33,013 bases of DNA from Chelatococcus sp. (GTDB lineage: Bacteria; Pseudomonadota; Alphaproteobacteria; Rhizobiales; Beijerinckiaceae): the NCBI GenBank assembly GCA_003248805.1, contig QFQY01000050.1, positions 1-33,013 of the forward strand. The letters run 5' to 3'. The notes under the pieces were generated by a model that ran no database searches, was not told the origin of the DNA, and saw nothing but the letters and a program-made list of their open reading frames with translations. Positions 19,340 to 27,841 of the stretch are shown in pieces; position 1 is the stretch's first letter; each line of letters begins with the position of its first letter. Position numbers and translations under genes: made by a program.

Positions 19340-20173
19340 TCAGCGGCGGGCCGGCGGGGCGATGGCCGGCAGCTCGTTGCTGGGGAGCGGGCCCGAGTCC
19401 GCCTGCCGGTCGAGCGCCGGTTTGCGGGCGGTGGGGGCCGCCAGCGCGATGGTCAGCTTCTCGGCGCGTTCGGGCGACATCGCCGCCAGCACCTCGGACA
19501 TCTTGCGCGGGTTCATCTGCCGCACCACCGGCACCAGCACGTCGAGGTTGAGCCGGTCGAAGACCCGGGCGGCGTCTTTCGGCTTCATCGCCTCGTACAT
19601 GACGACGAGGTTCTTGATGGCCTTGGCCTCCTCGGCGCTGGCGGAACTGGCCGGGGCCGCCTTGTCCTCCATCTCCTTGAGGTCGCCGACGCGGCCGTCG
19701 AGGCGCTTCTCGGCGCTCTCCAGCAGGCGCTCGCGCATCTCGAGCTCCTTCATCCGGCCCTCGATTTCCTCGCGTCGCTCACCCAGGCGCTCCAGGATCG
19801 CGCGTTCGGAGGCGGAGACGGGCGCTGCGGTGCCGTTGATGACGTCGGCCTTGTTGTTCGGGCCGGCGCGCTTGGGGTCCGCCTTGGCGGCCTCGGCCTT
19901 CTCCTGCTCGGCCTTGGGATCGGGCTTGTCGACGGAGCCGGTCGTCTCCGGATCCCTGAAGCGGTCCGGCGCCTGGGCCCGGGCGATCCCCTTGGCGAGC
20001 GCCCAGGCCTCGGGCTGCGGCTTCGCGGCGGCGACTTCGGAGGCGCCCAGGACGGGCGCGCTGGCCGGAACCTTGCCGGGATAGGGCTGCGCGGTCCAGG
20101 CGAGCAGCTTCAGCGCCAGGAGACCCATGGCGCCGAGGATGACTGCCGGCAGGAGGCGCGGCCTCTCGATCAC
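19340..20173 (-). CDS. MotE-like protein with MgtE-N-type C-terminal domain
   Basis: A 277-residue protein. A single N-terminal membrane helix (LLPAVILGAMGLLALKLLAW, ~7-26) is followed by a Lys/Glu/Ala/Pro-rich spacer, a coiled coil (ERAILERLGERREEIEGRMKELEMRERLLESAEKRLD) and a C-terminal helical domain (KNLVVMYEAMKPKDAARVFDRLNLDVLVPVVRQMNPRKMSEVLAAMSPERAEKLT). The last domain looks like the MgtE-N/FliG-middle-type fold seen in MotE-family proteins of rhizobial flagellar clusters. The probable role is periplasmic or membrane-anchored assistance to motor assembly; this is inference. GTG 20173 overlaps the stop of the upstream gene as GTGA, with GGGAGG upstream, giving translational coupling. 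A much longer frame running through fliM is an artefact. Confidence 0.72.
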   Translation of the reverse strand: MIERPRLLPAVILGAMGLLALKLLAWTAQPYPGKVPASAPVLGASEVAAAKPQPEAWALAKGIARAQAPDRFRDPETTGSVDKPDPKAEQEKAEAAKADPKRAGPNNKADVINGTAAPVSASERAILERLGERREEIEGRMKELEMRERLLESAEKRLDGRVGDLKEMEDKAAPASSASAEEAKAIKNLVVMYEAMKPKDAARVFDRLNLDVLVPVVRQMNPRKMSEVLAAMSPERAEKLTIALAAPTARKPALDRQADSGPLPSNELPAIAPPARR

Positions 20174-20625
20174 GCGGCCTGGCCTCCCAGGCGGCGGGCC
20201 GCGCGGGCGCGAATGGCGGCGGCGGATTCGGCGGCGCTGGCGATCTGGATGGCCGGGGTCGAAGCGGGCTGCGGCTTCGCTTCGGGCTGCTTCGGCGCGA
20301 CCAGCGTCGCGGCGCTGACGATCTGGCCGATGCGGTCCATCACCGCCTGTCCGGCCTCGACCTGGGCGGCGAGGTCGGCGGCATAGCGCTCGGCGGTGAG
20401 CAGGCGCTCGGCGAGGGTGCGGTCGCAATCGCCGAGGGTCAGCTTCAGCCCGGCGATGGCGCGCTCGGCGGTATCGGTGGCCGCGATCAGGGCGCCGACG
20501 GTCTGGCGCATGCCGCTCTCGTCCATCCGCATGCGCTCGATGCGCTTGGCGAGGATGAAGCAGGTGATGATCGTGGCGACGAGCAGGCTGGCGACCAGCG
20601 CATCGGCGATGAGGGTGATCGTCAT
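20170..20625 (-). CDS. DUF6468-like membrane-anchored protein of flagellar cluster
   Basis: A 151-residue protein with one N-terminal helix (LIADALVASLLVATIITCFIL) followed by a coiled-coil-like segment (RMRMDESGMRQTVGALIAATDTAERAIAGLKLTLGDCDRTLAERLLTAERYAADLAAQVEAGQAVMDRIGQIV) and a short Ala/Pro tail. Proteins of this shape, which I associate with DUF6468, occur between fliM and motE-like genes in alphaproteobacteria; the domain number is from memory and was not searched. The function is unknown. It starts 12 nt after fliM and its stop overlaps the next start, so it is translated as part of the fliL-fliM operon. Confidence 0.7.
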   Translation of the reverse strand: MTITLIADALVASLLVATIITCFILAKRIERMRMDESGMRQTVGALIAATDTAERAIAGLKLTLGDCDRTLAERLLTAERYAADLAAQVEAGQAVMDRIGQIVSAATLVAPKQPEAKPQPASTPAIQIASAAESAAAIRARAARRLGGQAA

Positions 20626-20637
20626 GGCGGGTCCGAG

Positions 20638-21774
20638 TCAGGCTTGCGAGCCGAGGTGGCTGGTCACGGTATCGAAGACGGCCATCGTCGTCTTCGAGCG
20701 ATTGAGCGGATGGACGACCTGGACGGCGATCTTGTCGTCGACCCTGCCGAGGCGCCCCTCGCTCAGCGTGAAGTCGCCGCAGCGGAGGGCGACGGTCGTG
20801 TCCGGTCGCGTGTCGAACATCAGCGTGTCGCCGATCTCGAGCTTCATCACGCGCTTCAGGGGCATCTTGGTTTCGTGCAGGATGCAGGTGACGTCGACAT
20901 CCGTCTGCCAGACCTCGGTGGCGAGGTGGCCCTCCCAGATCGGGTCGCGCCCGAGCTTCTCGCCCATGAAGCTCTCGAGCAGGAGCTCGCGGATCGGCTC
21001 GATCGTCGCATAGGGCAGGATCAGGTGGAGCGAGCCGCCCCGGCCCTCCATGTCGAATTTCAGCTCGACGCGGATGGCGGCGTTGGCCGGCCGCGTGATC
21101 GAGACGAAGCGCGGGTTCGATTCGACCCGGTCGACCGTGAACCTGACGGGTGAGAGCGGGCGGAAGGCGGCCTGCGCATCGCCGAGGATGAGCTCGATCA
21201 CGCGCCGGAGCATCCGGATCTCGATCGAGGTGAAGGGGCGCCCGTCGATGCGTGGGGCGCCCTGGCCCCGGCGTCCGCCGAACATGGCGTCGAGGACCGA
21301 GTAGATCAGCGAGGCATCGACGGTGACCAGGCCGAAATTGTCCCATTCCTCGGCCTTGAAGACGGAGAGCAGGGCGGGCAGCGAGATCGAGTTGATGTAG
21401 TCGCCGAAGCGCACCGAGCGGATGCTCTCCAGCGTGACCTCGACGTTGTCCGTGAAGAAGTTGCGCAGGCTGGTCGAGAGCAGGCGCACCAGGCGCTCGA
21501 AGATGATCTCGAGCATCGGCAGACGCTCATAGGCGACCGAGCCCGAATCGACGATCGCCTGGATGCCGTTGCGGGCGTCCTTGTCCTCGCCGCTGGAGAA
21601 ACCGAGCATCGTGTCGATTTCTTCCTGCGACATCAGGCGGTCGGTACCGCCTTCCGTTTCGCCATCATCCTCCATGGCGCTCGGCATCGTCGACCAGCCG
21701 GCGGCCATCCCTTCCGGGGTGAGCGGCTCGTCGGGCGGGACGTTGGCTGTCTTGTCCTTGTCGGTCGTGCTCAT
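20638..21774 (-). CDS. fliM: Flagellar motor switch protein FliM
   Basis: A 378-residue C-ring protein that binds phospho-CheY and FliG and sets rotation direction. The CheY-binding segment LMSQEEIDTMLGF is visible at residues 47-59. It is preceded by a 46-residue acidic extension, whereas this motif is usually at the very N-terminus. The middle domain (MLEIIFERLVRLLSTSLRNFFTDNVEVTLESIRSVRFGDYINSISLPALLSVF and the following GG-x-G region) binds FliG. The C-terminal SpoA-like domain (MPLKRVMKLEIGDTLMFDT...ALRCGDFTLSEGRLGRVDDKIAVQV) completes it. It is second in the fliL-led operon, 40 nt after fliL. Confidence 0.95.
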   Translation of the reverse strand: MSTTDKDKTANVPPDEPLTPEGMAAGWSTMPSAMEDDGETEGGTDRLMSQEEIDTMLGFSSGEDKDARNGIQAIVDSGSVAYERLPMLEIIFERLVRLLSTSLRNFFTDNVEVTLESIRSVRFGDYINSISLPALLSVFKAEEWDNFGLVTVDASLIYSVLDAMFGGRRGQGAPRIDGRPFTSIEIRMLRRVIELILGDAQAAFRPLSPVRFTVDRVESNPRFVSITRPANAAIRVELKFDMEGRGGSLHLILPYATIEPIRELLLESFMGEKLGRDPIWEGHLATEVWQTDVDVTCILHETKMPLKRVMKLEIGDTLMFDTRPDTTVALRCGDFTLSEGRLGRVDDKIAVQVVHPLNRSKTTMAVFDTVTSHLGSQA

Positions 21775-21814
21775 GGCTTCACGTGGTCGTCCTGGCCGGG
21801 AAACGGTCGCCCGC

Positions 21815-22324
21815 TCACTGCAGCAGCAATTCCTTGAACAGCACCGCGTCGACCTTGGCCGGGTAGACCGTGATGTTGACGCGGCGCAGCAGTTCTTCCT
21901 TCAGCCGGAACATGCCGACCGACCCTTCGAGGTCGGAGGGGCGCAGCTCGCGCAGGAAGACCTGGAAGGCGTCTTCCACGCGGGGCAGCAGCGGCCTGAT
22001 CTCGTCGGAGACCTTGGCGTCGGCGATCTCCAGCACGACCTTGAGCTTCATGACCGGCTGGCGTTCCTGCGGGCCGCCACTCGAGATGCCGATCATCATG
22101 TCCTTCATCTCGATGAAGGCGATCGGCTTCTTCGCGTTCTTCTCCGCCTCGGCGGCCGCGACCTGCTCGGGCGAAGGCTTCTTCAGGAAGTAGAACCCGG
22201 CGCCGCCCCCCGCGGCCAGAAGCAGGACGCCGCCGGCGACGATGATGATGAGCTTCTTCTTGCCGCCCTTCGGCGCGGCTTCGCCGGTGGCGCCTTCTTC
22301 TTGCTTCTTGGCCTTCTTCGCCAT
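21815..22324 (-). CDS. fliL: Flagellar basal body-associated protein FliL
   Basis: A 169-residue inner-membrane protein that surrounds the stator at the basal body. Seen: a Lys-rich cytoplasmic N-terminus, one helix (KLIIIVAGGVLLLAAGGGAGFYFL) and the FliL periplasmic domain (IAFIEMKDMMIGISSGG...PVMKLKVVLEIAD...PRVEDAFQVFLRELRPSDLEGSVGMFRLKEELLRRVNITVYPAKVDAVLFKELLLQ) that ends in the usual F-K-E-L/I-x-L-Q. ATG 22324 is preferred over 22387 because the MAKKAKK start is typical. The CtrA-type box at 22394-22408 lies 70 bp upstream. A CCCCG/CGGGG hairpin is in the leader. Confidence 0.94.
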   Translation of the reverse strand: MAKKAKKQEEGATGEAAPKGGKKKLIIIVAGGVLLLAAGGGAGFYFLKKPSPEQVAAAEAEKNAKKPIAFIEMKDMMIGISSGGPQERQPVMKLKVVLEIADAKVSDEIRPLLPRVEDAFQVFLRELRPSDLEGSVGMFRLKEELLRRVNITVYPAKVDAVLFKELLLQ

Positions 22325-22393
22325 CGCCCACACGCCCCGATGCGGGGAGGCCGCGTTCTGCGGACTCCGTAACCGCAACCTGCCCAAACACGG

Positions 22394-22408
22394 TTAACGT
22401 CCCGTTAA
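22394..22408. promoter_or_regulatory. CtrA-type box between fliL and flgF
   Basis: A perfect TTAA-N7-TTAA: TTAA 22394-22397, CGTCCCG, TTAA 22405-22408. It is 70 bp upstream of the fliL start, similar to the distance seen at flgB. Confidence 0.78.
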
Positions 22409-22412
22409 GGAG

Positions 22413-22444
22413 GGCAAAATCTGCCGGGTCGTTCCTGCCGGCAG
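22413..22444. promoter_or_regulatory. Paired FlbD/ftr-like inverted repeats upstream of flgF
   Basis: GGCA-AAATC-TGCC (22413-22425, followed by GGG) and the perfect palindrome CTGCCGGCAG (22435-22444) are spaced about two helical turns apart. They lie 80-115 bp upstream of the sigma54 promoter, an enhancer-like distance. Core and flanks resemble Caulobacter ftr elements. An AT-rich tract (about 22460-22520) separates them from the promoter and could be bent by IHF. Binding is inference. Confidence 0.45.
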
Positions 22445-22525
22445 AGCCGGGCGTGCCGCCCTGTCCGAGAATCGAAATCGAGTTATATCCTATATTTTTC
22501 AATTTCTTATCCGATTTCATGAGGC

Positions 22526-22541
22526 TGGCATGCCGCTTGCG
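22526..22541 (+). promoter_or_regulatory. Sigma54 (RpoN) promoter of flgFGAH
   Basis: TGGCATG-CCGC-TTGCG has GG at 22527-22528 and GC at 22539-22540 with 10 bp between, as required for the -24/-12 elements. Only one base departs from TGGCACG-N4-TTGC. Transcription would start near 22552, about 58 nt before the flgF GTG start. Confidence 0.75.
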
Positions 22542-22609
22542 GACCCTCTGCCGTGGCCGCCGCGCTGGGGAGCGTCGAGGCGGTCGCGGACAGATCGGGA
22601 GACCATGCC

Positions 22610-23353
22610 GTGGAGAACGCGCTTCTCGTGGGCCTGTCGCGCCAGATGGCTCTGGCGCGTGAGCTGGACGTCATCGCCAACAACATGGCGAACGTGACGA
22701 CGAACGGGTTCAAGGCCCGCTCCGCCCGCTTCAGCGAATACATCATGCCGGTCGCCCGTCATGACAGCTTCGCCGCGCCCGACCGGCCTCTCTCCTATGT
22801 CATCGACAAGGGTACCCCGATCGACGTGTCGCAGGGGGCCTACGAGCTCACCGGCAACCCGCTCGACGTCGCGCTGAGCGGCGACAACTATCTCGCGGTG
22901 CAGACGCCGAACGGCGAACGCTACACCCGCGCCGGCTCCCTCACGATCAATGCGCAGGGGCAGCTCGTGACGCAGTCCGGGCAGCCCGTGCTGGGCGATT
23001 CCGGGGCGATCACGTTCGGCCCGGCCGAGCGCGGCATGACCATCGCCGCCGACGGCACGGTCTCGAGCGACCAGGGCACGCGCGGCCGGCTCCGTCTGGT
23101 GCGATTCGCCAACCCGGCCGCTCTCGTCAGCGACGGCAACAACCTCTTCTCCTCGACGGTCGCGCCGCAGGCGGCCGGCCCGCAGGCCCGCGTCCAGACG
23201 GGCGCGATCGAGCGCTCGAACGTGCGCGCGGTCGTCGAAATGACACGCCTGATGGAAGTCCAGCGCGCCTATCAGAGCGTCGCGAACATGATCTCGAAGA
23301 ACGACGAGCTGCGCAGCAGGGCGATTACGCGCCTTGCCGACCAGCAGTCGTAA
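22610..23353 (+). CDS. flgF: Flagellar rod protein FlgF
   Basis: A 247-residue proximal rod protein. Seen: the N-terminal motif LSRQMALARELDVIANNMANVTTNGFKA, the central LSGDNYLAVQTPNGERYTRAGSLTINAQGQLVTQSGQPVLGDSG typical of FlgF/FlgG, and the C-terminal EMTRLMEVQRAYQSVANMISKNDELRSRAITRL. GTG 22610 was chosen because GGGAGA lies 8 nt upstream and the family N-terminus begins just after it; a longer frame from 22553 would start almost at the predicted transcription start. It leads flgF-flgG-flgA-flgH, the same gene order as the sigma54-driven flgF operon of Caulobacter. Confidence 0.94.
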   Translation: MENALLVGLSRQMALARELDVIANNMANVTTNGFKARSARFSEYIMPVARHDSFAAPDRPLSYVIDKGTPIDVSQGAYELTGNPLDVALSGDNYLAVQTPNGERYTRAGSLTINAQGQLVTQSGQPVLGDSGAITFGPAERGMTIAADGTVSSDQGTRGRLRLVRFANPAALVSDGNNLFSSTVAPQAAGPQARVQTGAIERSNVRAVVEMTRLMEVQRAYQSVANMISKNDELRSRAITRLADQQS

Positions 23354-23373
23354 GCCGGTAGGGAGCTATCGCC

Positions 23374-24165
<792 letters not shown>

Positions 24166-24179
24166 GGGGAGGGCGCAGC

Positions 24180-25253
24180 ATGATCCGTTCCACACTCTGC
24201 CTCGCGGCTCTCCTGATCGCCACCGGCGGCCTGTGCGCCGAGACCCGGACGCCTTCCCTCGCCGTCGCCGCGCTCCAGCAGGGGCGCGCCGCTTCGCAGC
24301 CTGCCGCGCAGGCCCCGGCGCTGGCTCCGGCCGAGCGCAAGCCCGTCCTGCGGCCCGAGCTCATCCTGACGCGCGAGATCGTCACCTTCGGCGACCTGAT
24401 CGAGGGGCTCGCCGCGGAACCAGCCGCGATTCCGGCGTTCCGCGCGCCGGCGCTGGGCGAGACGGGCACGATCCAGATCGCGCGGATCGTGGAGGCGGCC
24501 CGCGCCGCCGGCGTCATCCGCAGCGCCACCGATATCGTTCAACCCGGCATCGCCCAGGTCGTGGTGACCCGCGCGGCGCGGCGCCTCACGGCGGCGGACA
24601 TCGAGACGGCGATCGCCTCGGCGCTTCGGGACCGCTATGGCGTCGATGCGCGGATGTTCGCGCTGCTCGTCGATGGCGGGATGCCGCCCATCGCCGTCGA
24701 GCCGGAGCTGACGGGCGCGCCGGCGGTTCTCGATATCGGCTTCGACCAGCGCTCGCGCCGGGTGCAGGCGCGCCTCGCCGTTCCGGGCAGTGCCGCCATG
24801 CGGCTCAAGCCGCTGCATCTCACGGGGCAGCTCGTCGAGACGGCCGAGGTCGTCGTGCCCAAGCGCGCCATCGCCCGCGGCGAGACGATCGGCACCGGCG
24901 ACGTCATGGTCGAGCGTCGTCCGCGCGACGGGCTCGGCTCCGAGCTCCTGACCGATCTGCGCGGCGCCGTCGACAAGGTCGCGAAGCGGGCCCTCCTGCC
25001 CGGCGCCCCCCTGCGCGGGAGCGATGTCCAGCGCGAGGAGATCGTCACCAAGGGCGATCTCGTCACCATCGTCTACGAGGCGCCCGGCCTGGTGCTGAGC
25101 ATGCGCGGCCGCGCCGGCGAATCCGGCGCCATGGGCGACGTCGTCAACGTCACCAATCCTCAATCCAAGCGCGTGCTGCAGGGCACGGTCAGCGGTCCCG
25201 GGCGGGTCTCCGTCCGGTCGAACTCCGCCGGCCGCGTCGCCAGCGCCCGCTAG
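24180..25253 (+). CDS. flgA: Flagellar P-ring assembly chaperone FlgA
   Basis: A 357-residue periplasmic chaperone for P-ring (FlgI) assembly. Seen: a signal peptide (STLCLAALLIATGGLCA), an Ala/Pro-rich spacer, then a conserved region TREIVTFGDLIEGL. The C-terminal SAF-type domain runs VVVPKRAIARGETIGTGDVMVERRPRD...GAVDKVAKRALLPGAPLRGSDVQREEIVTKGDLVTIVYEAPGLVLSMRGRAGESGAMGDVVNVTNPQSKRVLQGTV. It is longer than enterobacterial FlgA (about 220) because of the N-terminal part. GGGGAGGG precedes the ATG. Its client FlgI is not in the window. Confidence 0.93.
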   Translation: MIRSTLCLAALLIATGGLCAETRTPSLAVAALQQGRAASQPAAQAPALAPAERKPVLRPELILTREIVTFGDLIEGLAAEPAAIPAFRAPALGETGTIQIARIVEAARAAGVIRSATDIVQPGIAQVVVTRAARRLTAADIETAIASALRDRYGVDARMFALLVDGGMPPIAVEPELTGAPAVLDIGFDQRSRRVQARLAVPGSAAMRLKPLHLTGQLVETAEVVVPKRAIARGETIGTGDVMVERRPRDGLGSELLTDLRGAVDKVAKRALLPGAPLRGSDVQREEIVTKGDLVTIVYEAPGLVLSMRGRAGESGAMGDVVNVTNPQSKRVLQGTVSGPGRVSVRSNSAGRVASAR

Positions 25254-25274
25254 AAGCCCGCTCGGGAGATCATC

Positions 25275-26030
25275 ATGACCACGACCGCCGCCTTCCCGAA
25301 GCTCACGAGCCTGATCCTGCTCGGCCTCTCGCTCAGCGCCTGCGGCATCCCCGACCGGCTGGCGAATGTCGGCCAGGCGCCGTCGCTCTCGCCGATCGAA
25401 GACCCCACCGCGACCAAGGGCTACAAGCCGGTCCAGATGCCGATGCCGGCAATGGAGCATGCCTCCTACGCGCCTAACTCGCTGTGGCGGACGGGCTCGC
25501 GCGCCTTCTTCAAGGACCAGCGGGCGCGGCTGGTGGGCGACCTCGTCACCGTGAAGGTCAAGGTCACCGACAAGGCCCAGCTCAGCAACACGACCAAGCG
25601 CAGCCGCAAGGCGGGCGAGGATCTCGGGGCCGACAACTTCTTCGGCTACGAGAACAAGCTCGACAAATATCTGCCCAACGGCGCCTCCTCGAGCTCGCTC
25701 CTCAAGCTCGACTCCGAAGGCACGAGCGAGGGCGCCGGCTCGGTCAACCGCTCCGAGACCCTGGCGACCAACGTCGCCGCCGTCGTCACCCAGACCCTGC
25801 CGAACGGCAACCTCGTGATCGAGGGCAAGCAGGAGATCCGGGTCAATTTCGAGGTGCGCGAGCTGATCGTCGCCGGCGTGATCCGGCCCGAGGACATCGA
25901 ATCGGACAACACGATCGAATCGACCAAGATCGCCCAGGCCCGCATCGCCTATGGCGGCCGCGGCCAGATCACCGACGTCCAGCAGCCGCGCTACGGCCAG
26001 CAGGTGATGGACATCCTCCTGCCGTTCTGA
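25275..26030 (+). CDS. flgH: Flagellar L-ring lipoprotein FlgH
   Basis: A 251-residue outer-membrane L-ring lipoprotein. The lipobox LSAC places the acylated cysteine at residue 23. Seen: SLWRTGSRAFFKDQRARLVGDLVTVKVKVTDKAQLSNTTKRSRK (the FlgH consensus region) and VVTQTLPNGNLVIEGKQEIRVNFEVRELIVAGVIRPEDI near the C-terminus. GGGAG precedes the ATG; the gene lies 21 nt after flgA and is the last of the sigma54-type operon. Confidence 0.95.
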   Translation: MTTTAAFPKLTSLILLGLSLSACGIPDRLANVGQAPSLSPIEDPTATKGYKPVQMPMPAMEHASYAPNSLWRTGSRAFFKDQRARLVGDLVTVKVKVTDKAQLSNTTKRSRKAGEDLGADNFFGYENKLDKYLPNGASSSSLLKLDSEGTSEGAGSVNRSETLATNVAAVVTQTLPNGNLVIEGKQEIRVNFEVRELIVAGVIRPEDIESDNTIESTKIAQARIAYGGRGQITDVQQPRYGQQVMDILLPF

Positions 26031-26154
26031 CGCCTCCCGCCATCCGGCCCGCGCGGAACGCTCCCCCTCGATCCGCGCTGCCGGCGCAGCGGTCTCTCCC
26101 GAGCCGCCGCACCCCATGGCCGCCCGCCACGCTCCCCAGCCCGGGTATGCGGCC

Positions 26155-26191
26155 AAAAAAGAAGCCCCGCGTCCTCCCGACGCGGGGCTTC
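26155..26191 (-). terminator. Terminator shared by dksA (minus) and flgH (plus)
   Basis: A perfect 12-bp stem GAAGCCCCGCGT/ACGCGGGGCTTC with a 7-nt loop (26161-26191). On the minus strand it is followed by six T residues (26160-26155), making it a strong intrinsic terminator for dksA. On the plus strand only a poor T content follows, so it may act weakly for flgH. Confidence 0.9.
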
Positions 26192-26217
26192 TCGTTCCGT
26201 CACCCCTGCGGGCAGCG

Positions 26218-26640
26218 TCAATCGTCGCGGAAGACGCGCTCGTTGCGCTCGTGGCGCTCCTGCGCCTCCAGCGAGAGCGTCGCGATCGGCCTCGCTTCCA
26301 GGCGCTTGAGCGAGATCGGCTCGCCGGTCTCCTCGCAGTAGCCGTAGGAATTGTCGTCGATGCGCGCGATGGCGGCGTCGATCTTGGCGATCAGCTTGCG
26401 CTGGCGGTCGCGGGCCCGCAGCTCGATGGCGCGGTCGGTCTCGGAGGAGGCACGGTCGGCGATGTCGGGATGATTCTCGCTCTCGCTCTGCAGCGTGAGC
26501 AGCGTCTCCTTCGCCTCCTTCAGGATCTCCTCCTTCCAGGCGAGCAGCTTGCCGCGAAAATATTCGCGCTGCCGCTCGTTCATGAAGGGTTCGTCGTCGC
26601 TCGGTCGGTAGTCCGCGTCCAGAATGATTTGCTTCGACAT
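26218..26640 (-). CDS. dksA: RNA polymerase-binding transcription factor DksA (cysteine-poor variant)
   Basis: A 140-residue DksA. The coiled coil (MNERQREYFRGKLLAWKEEILKEAKETL...DRASSETDRAIELRARDRQRKLIAKIDAAIARI) holds the DxxDxA-type tip sequence D-I-A-D-R-A, which reaches the RNA polymerase secondary channel. The C-terminal region YGYCEETGEPISLKRLEARPIATLSLEAQERHERNE has the shape of the zinc finger but only C102 remains; the other three positions are T and non-cysteines. This loss is common in alphaproteobacterial DksA. It works with ppGpp in the stringent response. It has its own promoter and terminator. Confidence 0.93.
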   Translation of the reverse strand: MSKQIILDADYRPSDDEPFMNERQREYFRGKLLAWKEEILKEAKETLLTLQSESENHPDIADRASSETDRAIELRARDRQRKLIAKIDAAIARIDDNSYGYCEETGEPISLKRLEARPIATLSLEAQERHERNERVFRDD

Positions 26641-26661
26641 AAGCGCGCTCTCTGGTTGTCA

Positions 26662-26702
26662 GGCTTCCCGCGCCCATCGACCATGCCGAGGACGGGGAAG
26701 CC
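26662..26702 (-). promoter_or_regulatory. Long hairpin in dksA leader
   Basis: GGCTTCCC (26662-26669) and GGGAAGCC (26695-26702) form a perfect 8-bp stem around a 25-nt loop in the predicted 5' untranslated region, 22 nt before the dksA start. No known riboswitch is recognised. Confidence 0.4.
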
Positions 26703-26713
26703 GATTTGGCGCC

Positions 26714-26742
26714 CTTATAGCGAGTGACCCGCGCCGGAACAA
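26714..26742 (-). promoter_or_regulatory. Predicted sigma70 promoter of dksA
   Basis: On the minus strand TTGTTC (26742-26737), a 17-bp spacer and TATAAG (26719-26714). The -10 element matches five of six consensus bases; the -35 matches only TTG. The predicted leader is about 67 nt. Confidence 0.5.
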
Positions 26743-26815
26743 TCGGCCTCCGGCAGGACGCCCCCGGGCTGTCCACGACGGTCTCGCCGCCGTGGCTCGC
26801 GCGATTTCGCGCGTC

Positions 26816-27841
26816 TCAGCGCAGCCGCGCGAGGGCGGCGGCGACATCGTCCTCGACGAGCCGCGCCACGGACTGGCGGTAATGCGTCTGGTCGAAGAAG
26901 CGATTCGGATCGTGCAGCTCGGGACGGTCGACCCGCCAGTCGATCAGGGCGGTGCGCGGGCGGCGTGCGGCGAGGCCGGCGAAGGCCGCCCGGCAGCCGG
27001 CATCGGCGGCCGCGTCGGCGCTCCCGGGGACCGGCAGGACCTTGTGGTAGACCGGCGGCCTGACGAGAATCAGCGCGGTCTGCGGCGCGGTGTTCATCAG
27101 GGCCTCGAGCGCGCTCGCGGCGGGGTAGGGCCCGGCGGCGTTGCCGCCGGCGCTCTCGCGCGGCACTTCGAGTTCCGCGCGCTTCTTCGCGTCGCGGTCG
27201 TAGCCGAGGGAGATGTAGTTGGGCTCGTAGTCCCAATAGCCGTCGGGGCGGGCGCGCTCGCCCTTGCCGGTGAGCAGGTAGACGATGCGGCGATCGAATT
27301 CCTCTAGCACGTCGAACCGCAGCAGGCCGGTGAGGTACTCGACCGGATCGCGGCTGTAGAGCCAGAAGGGGAATGGCTTGGCGTTCGGCATCGCCGGGTC
27401 CGGCGTGCACCAGAGCGCGTCGACGCCGACGATCACCGCCTGAGCCGGCTCGCGCCGATGGCGCAGGAACCAGTCGATCAGCGTCAGGCCTTCCTTTGGC
27501 CCGGAGGCGGGCGCGATCAGCGAGACGAAGGGGATGTCCGTCTTCGCCTTCAGCATCTCGGGCGAGAGGAGCTGGACATGGGAGTTGCCGAAGATCGCTC
27601 CGCGGAACGCGGGGTCGCGCCCGCGGCTCGCCGCCGCGGTGCGCGGCCCCTGCGGGCGCACGCCCTCGCGCAGCTTCAGCGGCGAGCGGTCGGTGTCGTA
27701 GGGGTCGATCAGGAAGGCGATCGCCAGCATGCCGGCCAGGCTGATCGCGGCCGCCGCCACGAACGTCCTGGCGAAGCCGATCCAGTCCGCCGCCGGCCGC
27801 GGCGAGCGGACGGCCTCAGAACTGGAAATAGATGAATTCAT
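26816..27841 (-). CDS. SGNH/AlgJ-like partner of the MBOAT acyltransferase
   Basis: A 341-residue protein with one N-terminal membrane helix (about 24-45), then an extracytoplasmic domain. G85-N86-S87-H88 (IFGNSHVQLL) could be the nucleophile block, and D317-x-x-H320 (FFDQTHY) the Asp-His pair of an SGNH-type hydrolase/transferase fold. Together with the preceding MBOAT gene this resembles pairs such as AlgI plus AlgJ/AlgX or PatA plus PatB, in which a periplasmic SGNH protein transfers an acetyl group onto a polysaccharide. The target polymer cannot be told from the sequence. Its start codon lies inside the MBOAT gene (26-nt overlap), implying translational coupling. A 7-bp hairpin (26798-26813) follows the stop. 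Confidence 0.68.
   Translation of the reverse strand: MNSSISSSEAVRSPRPAADWIGFARTFVAAAAISLAGMLAIAFLIDPYDTDRSPLKLREGVRPQGPRTAAASRGRDPAFRGAIFGNSHVQLLSPEMLKAKTDIPFVSLIAPASGPKEGLTLIDWFLRHRREPAQAVIVGVDALWCTPDPAMPNAKPFPFWLYSRDPVEYLTGLLRFDVLEEFDRRIVYLLTGKGERARPDGYWDYEPNYISLGYDRDAKKRAELEVPRESAGGNAAGPYPAASALEALMNTAPQTALILVRPPVYHKVLPVPGSADAAADAGCRAAFAGLAARRPRTALIDWRVDRPELHDPNRFFDQTHYRQSVARLVEDDVAAALARLR

Noticed and set aside
19340..21346. A 668-residue frame combining the motE-like gene with upstream sequence
   Set aside because: The N-terminal part is out of frame with fliM and the DUF6468-like gene; the real start is GTG 20173, coupled to the upstream stop.
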